64,000 nt of DNA. Origin: Zhongshania sp. (GTDB lineage Bacteria; Pseudomonadota; Gammaproteobacteria; Pseudomonadales; Spongiibacteraceae). The translations under genes were made by a program, and so were the position numbers. Below the pieces are notes generated by a model that saw only the letters and a program-made list of their open reading frames with translations, searched no databases and was not told where the DNA came from. This document shows positions 56,151 to 64,000 of the stretch, in pieces. The stretch spans positions 43,416 to 107,415 of the forward strand of contig JAGPVP010000061.1 in the NCBI GenBank assembly GCA_018066965.1, written 5' to 3'. The stretch's first letter is position 1, and each line of letters opens with the position of its first letter.

Positions 56151-57133
56151 GCACCACGCCGTTACGACTAATTTTTGCTGGCACACCTGACTTTGCAGCT
56201 CACCACCTGCAAGTGCTCATCGACGACGGTAGCCACCACATCGTCGCTGTATATAGCCAACCAGACCGACCCGCAGGTCGCGGCAAGAAGACCCTACCCA
56301 GCGCGGTAAAGCAGTGCGCTGAAGCGGCGGGTATCCCTGTTTTTCAACCGATTAATTTTAAAGACGCGGCCGACCGCGAACTACTCGCCAGCCACCAAGC
56401 AGATTTAATGATTGTGGTGGCCTACGGATTGCTGCTGCCACAAAGCGTACTAGATACGCCACGCCTAGGCTGTGTGAATGTACACGGTTCACTGCTGCCA
56501 CGCTGGCGCGGTGCGGCGCCGATCCAGCGCGCCATTGAAGCCGGCGACCCAAGCACCGGTGTCACCATTATGCAGATGGATGCGGGACTCGACACCGGCG
56601 CCATGCTCAGCAAAGTTTCTTGCGATATTCACGCCACTGACTCCGCAGCCGACCTCTTTACACGGCTGGCTGACATTGGCGGCCCCGCCTTGTTAGACGC
56701 CATTGCCACATTGGCGCAGGGCTGCGCTCAGCCTGAGGCCCAAGATGATACCTACACTAATTACGCAACAAAAATAGCCAAGGCAGAGGCCGAAATAGAT
56801 TGGCAGCAAGACGCAATCACACTGGATCGCAAAATCCGCGCCTTTAACCCATTCCCTATTTGCTATACCCGCTTTGCCGCAAGTCCACACGACGAACGTA
56901 TTAAGGTTTGGCGCGCAGAACCGCTTTCCGCCTTAAATCATAATGCCAAGGCCGGCGAAATTCTCAGCGCCGATAAAACTGGGATTACTGTGGCTTGCGG
57001 CCATGGCGCCTTGCGCCTACTCGACCTACAAATGCCCGGTGGTAAAGTGCTGGCCGTAGGTGACATTCTTAATTCCCGCGCCGCGCAATTTAGCCCCGGC
57101 ACCTTATTGGCTTCGCCATCAGGCACAATATGA
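56147..57133 (+). CDS. fmt: Methionyl-tRNA formyltransferase
   Basis: This 328-aa enzyme formylates initiator Met-tRNA. The N-terminal domain shows [27 protein letters not shown] and the active-site [23 protein letters not shown] region with catalytic Asn and His; the distal Asp is in [13 protein letters not shown]. The C-terminal OB domain recognises tRNA. It is coupled to def and rsmB by 4-bp overlaps. Confidence 0.98.
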   Translation: MSTTPLRLIFAGTPDFAAHHLQVLIDDGSHHIVAVYSQPDRPAGRGKKTLPSAVKQCAEAAGIPVFQPINFKDAADRELLASHQADLMIVVAYGLLLPQSVLDTPRLGCVNVHGSLLPRWRGAAPIQRAIEAGDPSTGVTIMQMDAGLDTGAMLSKVSCDIHATDSAADLFTRLADIGGPALLDAIATLAQGCAQPEAQDDTYTNYATKIAKAEAEIDWQQDAITLDRKIRAFNPFPICYTRFAASPHDERIKVWRAEPLSALNHNAKAGEILSADKTGITVACGHGALRLLDLQMPGGKVLAVGDILNSRAAQFSPGTLLASPSGTI

Positions 57134-58425
57134 AATGTCCCCGCGTAGCCGCCGCGCGCTGCTTAGCAATGATAGAACAAGAGGGCAGTTCGCTGTCGCG
57201 GGTATTGCCACGCGGTGAGCAAGACCTAGATCCAAACCAGCGCTCACTATACCGGGAGCTTTGCTACGGCACCTTGCGCCATTATTGGAAGCTAGAAGCC
57301 GCCCTTAAACCCTTTTTTAGCAAACCCTTAAAAGCTAAAGATAGCGATGTAAAAATGCTAATTTACATCGGCGCCTACCAGCTTTTTTATACGCGTATTC
57401 CGCCCCACGCGGCAATTAACAGCAGTGTTGAAGGCTGCCGAACCCTAGGCAAAAAATGGGCGTCGGGAATGGCAAATGCGATTTTGCGTCGCTGCCAGCG
57501 TGAACAAGACAGCTTATTTACTTCACTAAAACCCGCCGCCGAGGCCGCGTTCCCAAGCTGGTTATTCGATGCCCTGCAAAGCGCATGGCCAGACCAGCTT
57601 GCCGAGATGGTCGCCGCCAGCAACGCTCACCCGCCGTTTTGCTTACGGGTTAACGCACTGCATCAAAGCCAAGCTGAATACCTAGCCGCACTCGCCAATA
57701 TCGACATTGCGGCGCAAGCCTGCGAGTTTGCCAGCAACGGCATTCGCCTAGAAAAGGCCTGCGGTGTCGATACCCTGCCGAGCTTTAACGACGGCCACGT
57801 GAGTGTGCAAGATGAAGCGGCCCAGCTGTGTACCGAACTCCTTGAACTTAAAGCGGGCCAGCGCGTGCTTGACGCCTGCGCCGCCCCCGGCGGTAAAACC
57901 GGCGCCATATTGGAATGCCAACCGGCGCTTGCCGAGCTTGTCGCGCTAGACATCGACGAGCAGCGGCTCAGCCGCATTCAAGATAATCTGGATCGCTTAC
58001 AACTCAGCGCAACACTCATCAGCGCCGACGCCGCGGACACCAGCGCCTGGTGGGACGGCCTTGAGTTTGATCGCATTCTGCTCGATGCCCCGTGTTCCGC
58101 AACGGGTGTCATTCGTCGCAACCCCGATATAAAGCTTAATCGCCTAGCCTCTGACATCGAGCCGCTGGCGCAGCTGCAAGCCAGCCTGCTTGATGCGCTT
58201 TGGGGCTGTCTCAAGTCTGACGGCATTTTTATTTACGCGACCTGCTCACTATTACCGGCTGAAAACGAACAGCAGGTAGTGGCATTTCTAACCCGCCACA
58301 GTGATGCCGAGTTAGTCCCTATCACCGCAAGCTGGGGCATCGACCGCGCGGGTTGTCGGCAGTTATTTCCTCAGGTCGACGGACACGATGGGTTTTTCTA
58401 CGCCAAAATTCGCAAAAAACTCTGA
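57130..58425 (+). CDS. rsmB: 16S rRNA (cytosine-967-C5)-methyltransferase
   Basis: This 431-aa RNA methyltransferase has an N-terminal NusB-like RNA-binding domain (about residues 1-140) and a C-terminal SAM domain. Visible motifs: DACAAPGGKTGAILE (SAM), DAPCSATGVIRRNPDIK and IYATCSLLPAENEQQV, the latter two with the catalytic cysteines. The alternative name is sun. Overlaps fmt by 4 bp. Confidence 0.97.
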   Translation: MKCPRVAAARCLAMIEQEGSSLSRVLPRGEQDLDPNQRSLYRELCYGTLRHYWKLEAALKPFFSKPLKAKDSDVKMLIYIGAYQLFYTRIPPHAAINSSVEGCRTLGKKWASGMANAILRRCQREQDSLFTSLKPAAEAAFPSWLFDALQSAWPDQLAEMVAASNAHPPFCLRVNALHQSQAEYLAALANIDIAAQACEFASNGIRLEKACGVDTLPSFNDGHVSVQDEAAQLCTELLELKAGQRVLDACAAPGGKTGAILECQPALAELVALDIDEQRLSRIQDNLDRLQLSATLISADAADTSAWWDGLEFDRILLDAPCSATGVIRRNPDIKLNRLASDIEPLAQLQASLLDALWGCLKSDGIFIYATCSLLPAENEQQVVAFLTRHSDAELVPITASWGIDRAGCRQLFPQVDGHDGFFYAKIRKKL

Positions 58426-58569
58426 CCACGGCTATTGAGTGCCGCACCCCAGCGCCGCACAATGACAACCGTGACCAACTTTACACGTTCTCGCCGCAGT
58501 GATTTTAATAATTCTGCGGTATATCTCTAAGCACGAACCAATAACAGACAGCGCAGGCGACTTCGAACA

Positions 58570-59943
58570 ATGAAAATCATTATTCTCGGCGCAGGGCAGG
58601 TGGGTGGCACATTGGCCGCTAACCTCGCCAGTGAACACAATGACATTACCGTTGTGGACAAAGACCCCGACCGCCTCAGGGAGCTGCAAGATCGTCTCGA
58701 TATTGGCACCGTAACCGGTCAGGCATCACACCCCGACGTATTAGCCCGCGCTGGCGCAGCAGACGCCGACTTGCTGATTGCAGTCACCAACAGCGACGAA
58801 ATTAATATGATCGCCTGTCAGGTTGCCTACACCTTGTTTCGCACCCCCACAAAAATTTCTCGCATACGCTCCAACGCCTACACCAATGTAGAAAAACTAT
58901 TCGGCAACGACGCCATCCCCATCGATGTTTTTATCAGCCCCGAAGAATTAGTTACGCGCTACATTAAGCGCCTACTGCAATACCCGGGATCGCTGCAGGT
59001 CTTAGATTTTGCCGACGGCAAGGTGCAGCTAGTGGGTGTAAAGGCCTATTACGGTGGGCCAATGGTAGGCAACGAGCTGGCCGCCATCCGCGAGCACATG
59101 CCCACCGTCGACACCCGCGTTGCCGCTATTTTCCGGCGCGGTACCGCCATTCTGCCCAGCGGTGACACCGTCGTTGAGGCTGGCGATGAAGTATTTTTCA
59201 TTGCCGCAAAGAAAAACGTTATGCCAGTAATGAGCGAATTGCGCCGACTGGATACCCCGTATAAGCGCTTGGTTATTGCTGGCGGTGGGAATATTGGCGA
59301 GCGCCTAGCGCGGGCAGTAGAGAACCGGTATCACGTTAAGATTATTGAGCGCAGCTACGACCGCTGCCGAGCCCTGTCTGAACAATTATCTAAGGCGATA
59401 GTGTTGCATGGCAGCGCCTCAGACCACGACTTGCTCGCCCAAGAAAATATTGAAGAAACCGATGTGTTTCTAGCCCTCACCAATGACGACGAAGCAAATA
59501 TCATGTCGTCTTTGTTAGCCAAACGGATGGGCGCGAAGAAAGTCATTACCCTAATTACCAATCCCGCTTATGTGGATTTGGTTCAGGGCGGCGATATCGA
59601 TATTGCTATTTCGCCCCAGCAGATCACCATCGGCAGTTTACTCACTCACGTTCGGCGCGGCGATATTTACAATGTTCACTCCCTGCGTCGCGGTGCGGCA
59701 GAAGCCCTAGAAATTATCGCCCACGGCGACAACCGCTCGTCTAAAGTGGTTGGCCGCAGGCTGGATGAAATCACGCTACCAGAAGGGGTCAGCATCGGCG
59801 CATTAGTCAGGGGCGAGGAAGTAATGATCGCCCATAGCCATTTATTAGTAGAGTCCGAAGATCATTTGATTTTATTCTTGGTTGATAAGAGCAAAATTAA
59901 AATGGTCGAAAAATTATTTCAAGTTGGATTCACCTTCTTCTAA
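58570..59943 (+). CDS. trkA: Trk potassium uptake NAD-binding subunit
   Basis: This 457-aa peripheral protein gates the TrkH channel. Two RCK units in tandem: the first Rossmann [20 protein letters not shown] (residues 1-20) and the second [19 protein letters not shown] (about 234-252), each followed by an RCK_C domain. Binding of NAD(H) or ATP/ADP controls K+ uptake. It lies 22 bp before trkH in the track frame. It fits the osmotic-stress theme with ectoine. Confidence 0.97.
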   Translation: MKIIILGAGQVGGTLAANLASEHNDITVVDKDPDRLRELQDRLDIGTVTGQASHPDVLARAGAADADLLIAVTNSDEINMIACQVAYTLFRTPTKISRIRSNAYTNVEKLFGNDAIPIDVFISPEELVTRYIKRLLQYPGSLQVLDFADGKVQLVGVKAYYGGPMVGNELAAIREHMPTVDTRVAAIFRRGTAILPSGDTVVEAGDEVFFIAAKKNVMPVMSELRRLDTPYKRLVIAGGGNIGERLARAVENRYHVKIIERSYDRCRALSEQLSKAIVLHGSASDHDLLAQENIEETDVFLALTNDDEANIMSSLLAKRMGAKKVITLITNPAYVDLVQGGDIDIAISPQQITIGSLLTHVRRGDIYNVHSLRRGAAEALEIIAHGDNRSSKVVGRRLDEITLPEGVSIGALVRGEEVMIAHSHLLVESEDHLILFLVDKSKIKMVEKLFQVGFTFF

Positions 59944-59980
59944 TGGCAAATAACTTCCCCGCTCTTTGGGGCGCTTATTT

Positions 59981-61429
59981 ATGCACCTAAGAATCATCTG
60001 CCGCATCATCGGCATGCTGTTAATGATCTTCAGCCTGACTATGGCCTTGCCGGCCATACTCTCCTTATGGCTAAGCGACGGCGCGCTGCAGGCATTTTCC
60101 ACCGCCTTTGTTTTAACTTTTGGCAGTGGTTTAACACTGTGGCTGAGTAATTTAAAACAGCATCATGAGCTAAGTATTCGCGATGGCTTCTTAGTAGTAT
60201 CACTATTCTGGACGGTGCTCGGCCTATTCGGGGCACTGCCATTTTACCTAGCAGATAACCCCGGCTTATCCGTTAGCGACGCGGTGTTTGAGTCTATATC
60301 TGGCCTGACCACCACCGGCGCCACGGTCATTACTGGCCTAGATGAGCTGCCCATTTCAATACTGTTTTACCGCCAGTTTTTGCAGTGGTTAGGCGGCATC
60401 GGGATCATCGTTATCGCGGTGGCTATTCTCCCCATACTTGGCATCGGCGGCATGCAGTTATACCGCGCCGAAACCCCCGGCCCGGTAAAAGACAATAAAC
60501 TCACACCGCGCATTACCGGCACCGCCAAAGTCCTGTTCCTTATGTATGTATCGCTGACACTGGTCTGTACATTAGCGTATTGGGCGGCGGGCATGAGCTT
60601 TTTTGATGCCATTACTCACTCATTTTCTACCGTCGCCATCGGTGGGTTTTCAACCCACGACGCCAGCATGGGCTACTTTCAAAGCCCCTTAATCCTCATG
60701 ATTTGCAGCGGTTTTATGTTGTTCGCCGCCTTAAGTTTTACCATTCACTTCCACGCTTGGCGGTCGCGCTCAATTCGGCATTATTTAAATGACGCAGAAA
60801 CCGGCTTTTATTTAAGCATCATTGCTATTTCCACACTGACTATCTCGGTGTATCTGTATTTCAGCGGCACCTATTCGCTACAAAACAGTTTTATTCACGG
60901 CATTTTCCACACTATCTCAGTAGTGACTACGTCCGGCTTCGGCGCCGAAGACTTTTCTATATGGCCGAGCTTTTTACCGGTTGCCGTTATTATGCTGTCG
61001 TTTATTGGTGGCTGCGCAGGGTCTACCGGTGGCGGTATGAAGGCCGTGCGAGTCATGCTCGTTGCCAAGCAAGGCCTTCGAGAAATGAAGCAACTTATTC
61101 ACCCTAACGCCGTTATTCCACTAAAGATTGGTCGCCACCGAGTAGAAGCCAAAATCGTCAGTGCGGTATGGAGCTTTGTGGGCGTTTACATGATCTCCTT
61201 CATTCTCATCACCTTAGCAATGATGGCCTGTGGTCTTGATTCACTCAGTGCCTTTTCTGCCACCGCCGCGGCCATTAATAATATGGGACCCGGACTCGGT
61301 GAAGTAGCGGCAAGTTATCGCAGCGTTAGCGACGCCGGAAAATGGATACTATGCTACGCCATGCTATTAGGACGTTTAGAAATTTTCACTTTACTGGTAC
61401 TGCTCATGCCTTCGTTTTGGCGCCGCTAA
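59981..61429 (+). CDS. trkH: Trk potassium uptake membrane subunit
   Basis: This 482-aa channel protein of the SKT family has about ten helices and four P-loop repeats with selectivity glycines, e.g. LTTTGATVITGLD, SFSTVAIGGFSTHDAS, VVTTSGFGAEDFS and AAINNMGPGLGEVA. I chose ATG 59981 (MHLRIICRIIGML) over the TTG at 59966. The loop FIGGCAGSTGGGMKAVR near residue 345 is typical of TrkH/TrkG. Works with TrkA to import K+ with the membrane potential. Confidence 0.97.
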   Translation: MHLRIICRIIGMLLMIFSLTMALPAILSLWLSDGALQAFSTAFVLTFGSGLTLWLSNLKQHHELSIRDGFLVVSLFWTVLGLFGALPFYLADNPGLSVSDAVFESISGLTTTGATVITGLDELPISILFYRQFLQWLGGIGIIVIAVAILPILGIGGMQLYRAETPGPVKDNKLTPRITGTAKVLFLMYVSLTLVCTLAYWAAGMSFFDAITHSFSTVAIGGFSTHDASMGYFQSPLILMICSGFMLFAALSFTIHFHAWRSRSIRHYLNDAETGFYLSIIAISTLTISVYLYFSGTYSLQNSFIHGIFHTISVVTTSGFGAEDFSIWPSFLPVAVIMLSFIGGCAGSTGGGMKAVRVMLVAKQGLREMKQLIHPNAVIPLKIGRHRVEAKIVSAVWSFVGVYMISFILITLAMMACGLDSLSAFSATAAAINNMGPGLGEVAASYRSVSDAGKWILCYAMLLGRLEIFTLLVLLMPSFWRR

Positions 61430-61432
61430 GTT

Positions 61433-62041
61433 ATGAGCGCATTCGATGCCATTGCTAGCCGCAACAAATGGAATCAACGTCATGGCGGGCGAGAACTGGG
61501 CACGCCTGCCTGCGAGGTCTTGCAAACACATCTATCGCTATTGCCCGCGCAGGGCAGGGCACTAGACTTAGCCTGCGGCTTAGGCAGAAACGCCATACTG
61601 CTCGCTCAACACGGCTTGCAGTGCGACGCGATGGATATATCGGATGTCGCACTCGCGCGCTTAGCCAGCTATGCCAATGAACACAACTTAAGCATTAACA
61701 CCCTATGCACAGACATTGAGCGCGACGGTATTGGCGACCAGCAATACGATGTTATCGTGGTAAGTTATTTTTTGTATCGACCACTGCTAAACGCGATCAA
61801 TCTTGCGCTTAAACTTGGGGGATTACTTTTTTATCAAACCTTTGTCAGGTCGGCCTCCGCGACTAACCTCAATAAAGCTCAGACCAAGCTTGGCAATCCC
61901 GATTTTTACTTGGCAGAAAACGAACTTCAAGCACAGTTCAACGATCTCGAAATACGCTATTATCATGAGACAGTGCCAGACCAACTAAGCGATACGGCTG
62001 CTGTCGCGATGTTAGTCGCCAGCAAAACAACGCCGCACTAG
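61433..62041 (+). CDS. Class I SAM-dependent methyltransferase (TehB-like)
   Basis: This is a 202-aa methyltransferase. Motif I is ALDLACGLGRNAILLAQHG (about residues 39-57), followed by CDAMDISDVALARLASYA and QYDVIVVSYFLYRPLL. The C-terminal part has LFYQTFVRS and a FYLAENELQAQF segment resembling the tellurite-resistance/thiopurine-type group. The substrate is not known. It starts 3 bp past trkH and may belong to the same transcript. Confidence 0.85.
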   Translation: MSAFDAIASRNKWNQRHGGRELGTPACEVLQTHLSLLPAQGRALDLACGLGRNAILLAQHGLQCDAMDISDVALARLASYANEHNLSINTLCTDIERDGIGDQQYDVIVVSYFLYRPLLNAINLALKLGGLLFYQTFVRSASATNLNKAQTKLGNPDFYLAENELQAQFNDLEIRYYHETVPDQLSDTAAVAMLVASKTTPH

Positions 62042-62119
62042 CTTGCAGCACTGACTAGACATCGGCAATATGCTTACAATCTAGTTTTTACTTCGGTGTA
62101 ATACTAAAAAGAGCGATCA

Positions 62120-64000
62120 ATGGCACACCTTTTCCTCGCCATAGCATTTATCGTATCTGCTGCACTATCAGCAGTGGCTTACTTTGTTCTAAAAACGCCA
62201 TACGACCCAGCACTGCTCATGCTGGCAACTTTAACGGGCTGCATCAGCCTAGTCGCCCTATGTTTTAGCAATGTGCTTGACCGCCAAAGTAAACTCCGCA
62301 AACAGCTTGAACTAAAAAATGAGCAGCAGCGTATTCTTCTAGAACACGACTCATCTGCGCTGATGCTATTAGATAAATACTTTAATTTAGAACTTCTTAA
62401 CATCCACCACGCATCGATCGCTAAATTTCAAAACAATAGCTCAAGCGACAACTTGCTCGTCAATATTTGGCGAGACAATGTGCCAGAGGAAACACGTAAA
62501 TTAATCCGTCAGACTCTGAGCGATAAGCGAACATGGCGTGGAGAATTACGTTTTGGCGATTTACACAAAGACGAATATATTGCCGCTACGATCACGCCAA
62601 TTCTTGATGACGACGGCGAGCTCTCAAGAATCGCAATCTGTGCAGAAGATATTTCTGAGCACAAGGCCATCGTAGACCGACTATTTATTCGCGAACACTA
62701 CAATGTGCTCACTGGCCTGCCCAATCGCCACTTTGCTCTGCGCGCACTGCAATCCTCTATTAAAGATGTAGAAAGTGCCGATCACGGCTTTATTCTCATC
62801 CATATAGACCTAGATCGCATACGCTATATTAACGACTCATTGGGTCATCAAGTTGTTGATAAAATTTTTATTGAAACAAGCGAACGACTACGACGCAGCG
62901 TGCACGACGATCAAATTCTTGCTCATTTAGGTGCCGATGAATTTCTTATTATTTTAAATACTGAAAACTGCACTAACGAAGCAGAAATTCTTGCTGAGAC
63001 CCTGCTTGATCGATGCCGTGAACCGTTTTATATAAATCATCACGAAGTAAATATTTCCGCCAGCTTAGGGCTCTGTAAATATCCTGATGATGGCGCCGAT
63101 GGTGCCATACTCATGCGGCGCGCCGAGGCCGCCATGTTCAACGCCAAAGAAAAAGGTGGTGACCGCTTCAGCTTTTTCGAAGAGGGTATGAGTAGCGAAA
63201 CCGAACGTAGGCTTGAGATGGAAAACCATTTACGCCACGCCATAGAACGCGATGAATTTAAACTTTATTACCAACCCGTCATCGACCTTGCAAGTAATAA
63301 ACTACGGGGCGTAGAGGTATTGTTGCGCTGGCAAAATGTCGAATTAAACAACCCTGGGCCAGATCAATTTATTGCTGTTGCCGAGCAAAGTGGTCTCATT
63401 GTTGGTATTGGCAAATGGGTTCTTGAACACGCCTGCAAACAAATTGTAACGTGGTCTCAAGCGGGCATGCCACCACTGAGCGTTGCCGTAAATATTTCAG
63501 CCAAACAATTTATTGATGGCGATATTGTTGAAAATGTCCGCTATGCCCTGCTGCAAAGTGGCTTGCCCGCATCGCAGTTAGAACTCGAAATTACCGAAGG
63601 TCTGCTAATCAACGATACCCCAGAAATTCGCGACACATTTGCGCAGCTTAAAGCACTCGGTATTCATTTATCACTAGATGACTTCGGCACAGGCTATGCG
63701 TCTTTAAGTTATTTAAAACGCTACCCTTTCGATACCCTAAAAATTGACCGCAGTTTTGTGCACGACATCGATAAATGCAACGACAGCGTGACACTGACCA
63801 ACGCAATTATCGCTATGGGTCACAGCTTCAATATGACGGTAATTGCCGAGGGGGTAGAAAACCTGCACCAGCGTCGTATTTTGCGCGAACGCCACTGCGA
63901 TATGGTGCAAGGCTTTTTATATTCTCCGCCGCTTCCCGCCGACCAATTTGTCGCTTGGGCTAAACGCTATGCCGAAATGCAAATCAGCCAGCATGTCTAA
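62120..64000 (+). CDS. PAS-GGDEF-EAL cyclic-di-GMP phosphodiesterase-like protein
   Basis: This is a 626-aa protein ending exactly at the window edge. Two N-terminal hydrophobic segments (about 3-22 and 30-50) are followed by a PAS-like domain (about 70-185), a GGDEF domain (about 195-350) and an EAL domain (about 370-620). The GGDEF motif reads LGADEF and no RxxD I-site is visible, so cyclase activity is doubtful. EAL residues are intact: GVEVLLRW (EVL variant), NISAKQF, EITEGLL, DDFGTGYASLSYL, KIDRSFV and AEGVEN. A phosphodiesterase with a regulatory GGDEF domain is most likely. Confidence 0.94.
   Translation: MAHLFLAIAFIVSAALSAVAYFVLKTPYDPALLMLATLTGCISLVALCFSNVLDRQSKLRKQLELKNEQQRILLEHDSSALMLLDKYFNLELLNIHHASIAKFQNNSSSDNLLVNIWRDNVPEETRKLIRQTLSDKRTWRGELRFGDLHKDEYIAATITPILDDDGELSRIAICAEDISEHKAIVDRLFIREHYNVLTGLPNRHFALRALQSSIKDVESADHGFILIHIDLDRIRYINDSLGHQVVDKIFIETSERLRRSVHDDQILAHLGADEFLIILNTENCTNEAEILAETLLDRCREPFYINHHEVNISASLGLCKYPDDGADGAILMRRAEAAMFNAKEKGGDRFSFFEEGMSSETERRLEMENHLRHAIERDEFKLYYQPVIDLASNKLRGVEVLLRWQNVELNNPGPDQFIAVAEQSGLIVGIGKWVLEHACKQIVTWSQAGMPPLSVAVNISAKQFIDGDIVENVRYALLQSGLPASQLELEITEGLLINDTPEIRDTFAQLKALGIHLSLDDFGTGYASLSYLKRYPFDTLKIDRSFVHDIDKCNDSVTLTNAIIAMGHSFNMTVIAEGVENLHQRRILRERHCDMVQGFLYSPPLPADQFVAWAKRYAEMQISQHV

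Noticed and set aside
58461-58529. 22-codon ORF between rsmB and trkA
   Set aside because: No RBS and nothing distinctive in the peptide.

Overview
The window looks like chromosomal DNA from a marine or halotolerant gammaproteobacterium of the Cellvibrionales/Spongiibacteraceae/Pseudomonadales type. This rests on gene order (polA/engB, cytochrome c4/c5 and dsbA; dprA, tsaC, hemF and aroE divergent from def-fmt-rsmB-trkA-trkH; a coxB-ctaD-cox11-cox3 operon with SURF1, ctaA, ctaB and SCO) and on a full ectoine operon. Species cannot be assigned from sequence alone. I see no rRNA, tRNA, CRISPR array, prophage, insertion sequence or integron. The window reads as core genome with small accessory pockets.

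Layout. 1-4.6 kb: the 5' part of an ECF42-type sigma factor, a 39-aa lysine-rich protein, a TauE/SafE permease, a DUF3465 protein, a DUF2254 membrane protein and a 56-aa small protein. 4.6-11.6 kb: the ectoine operon on the minus strand (ectA, ectB, ectC, ask_ect, a membrane TPR protein, an SSS symporter), with divergent ectR and a dyad-rich control region. 11.7-18.7 kb: a methyltransferase, a c5-like cytochrome lipoprotein, ybgA-like plus phrB, then an enigmatic three-gene module (retropepsin-like protease, 7TM inactive transglutaminase, ATP-grasp ligase) closed by a strong terminator. 18.7-24.4 kb: dsbA, cytochromes c4 and c5, engB, a probable structured sRNA and polA.

24.6-27.9 kb: a small exported protein behind interleaved palindromes, then zinc uptake (znuA divergent from zur-znuC-znuB, with a good Zur box between them). 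27.9-36.7 kb: the aa3-type cytochrome c oxidase locus, with structural subunits, copper insertion (Cox11, SCO and a possible second CxxxC protein), heme a synthesis and SURF1. 37-46 kb: a mixed region with a MATE exporter, DinB-like protein, LysR/azoreductase/pirin group, CBS protein, secreted hydrolase, ZIP-like transporter and saccharopine-dehydrogenase-like protein. 46-64 kb: prlC-yheV, gamma carbonic anhydrase, Na/Ca exchanger, aroE-hemF-tsaC-dprA, a LysM protein, def-fmt-rsmB, the TrkAH potassium system, a methyltransferase and a GGDEF/EAL protein ending at the last base.

Functional themes. Ectoine synthesis, a possible compatible-solute importer and TrkAH suggest life in fluctuating salinity. 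The oxidase cluster and small cytochromes describe aerobic respiration, and zinc is controlled by Zur. The observations most worth following are the probable polA-engB sRNA, the TPR protein built into the ectoine operon, the dyads upstream of ectA, the ligase/transglutaminase/protease triad and several small proteins missed by a 60-aa cutoff. All family assignments come from reading the sequence; no database search was run.
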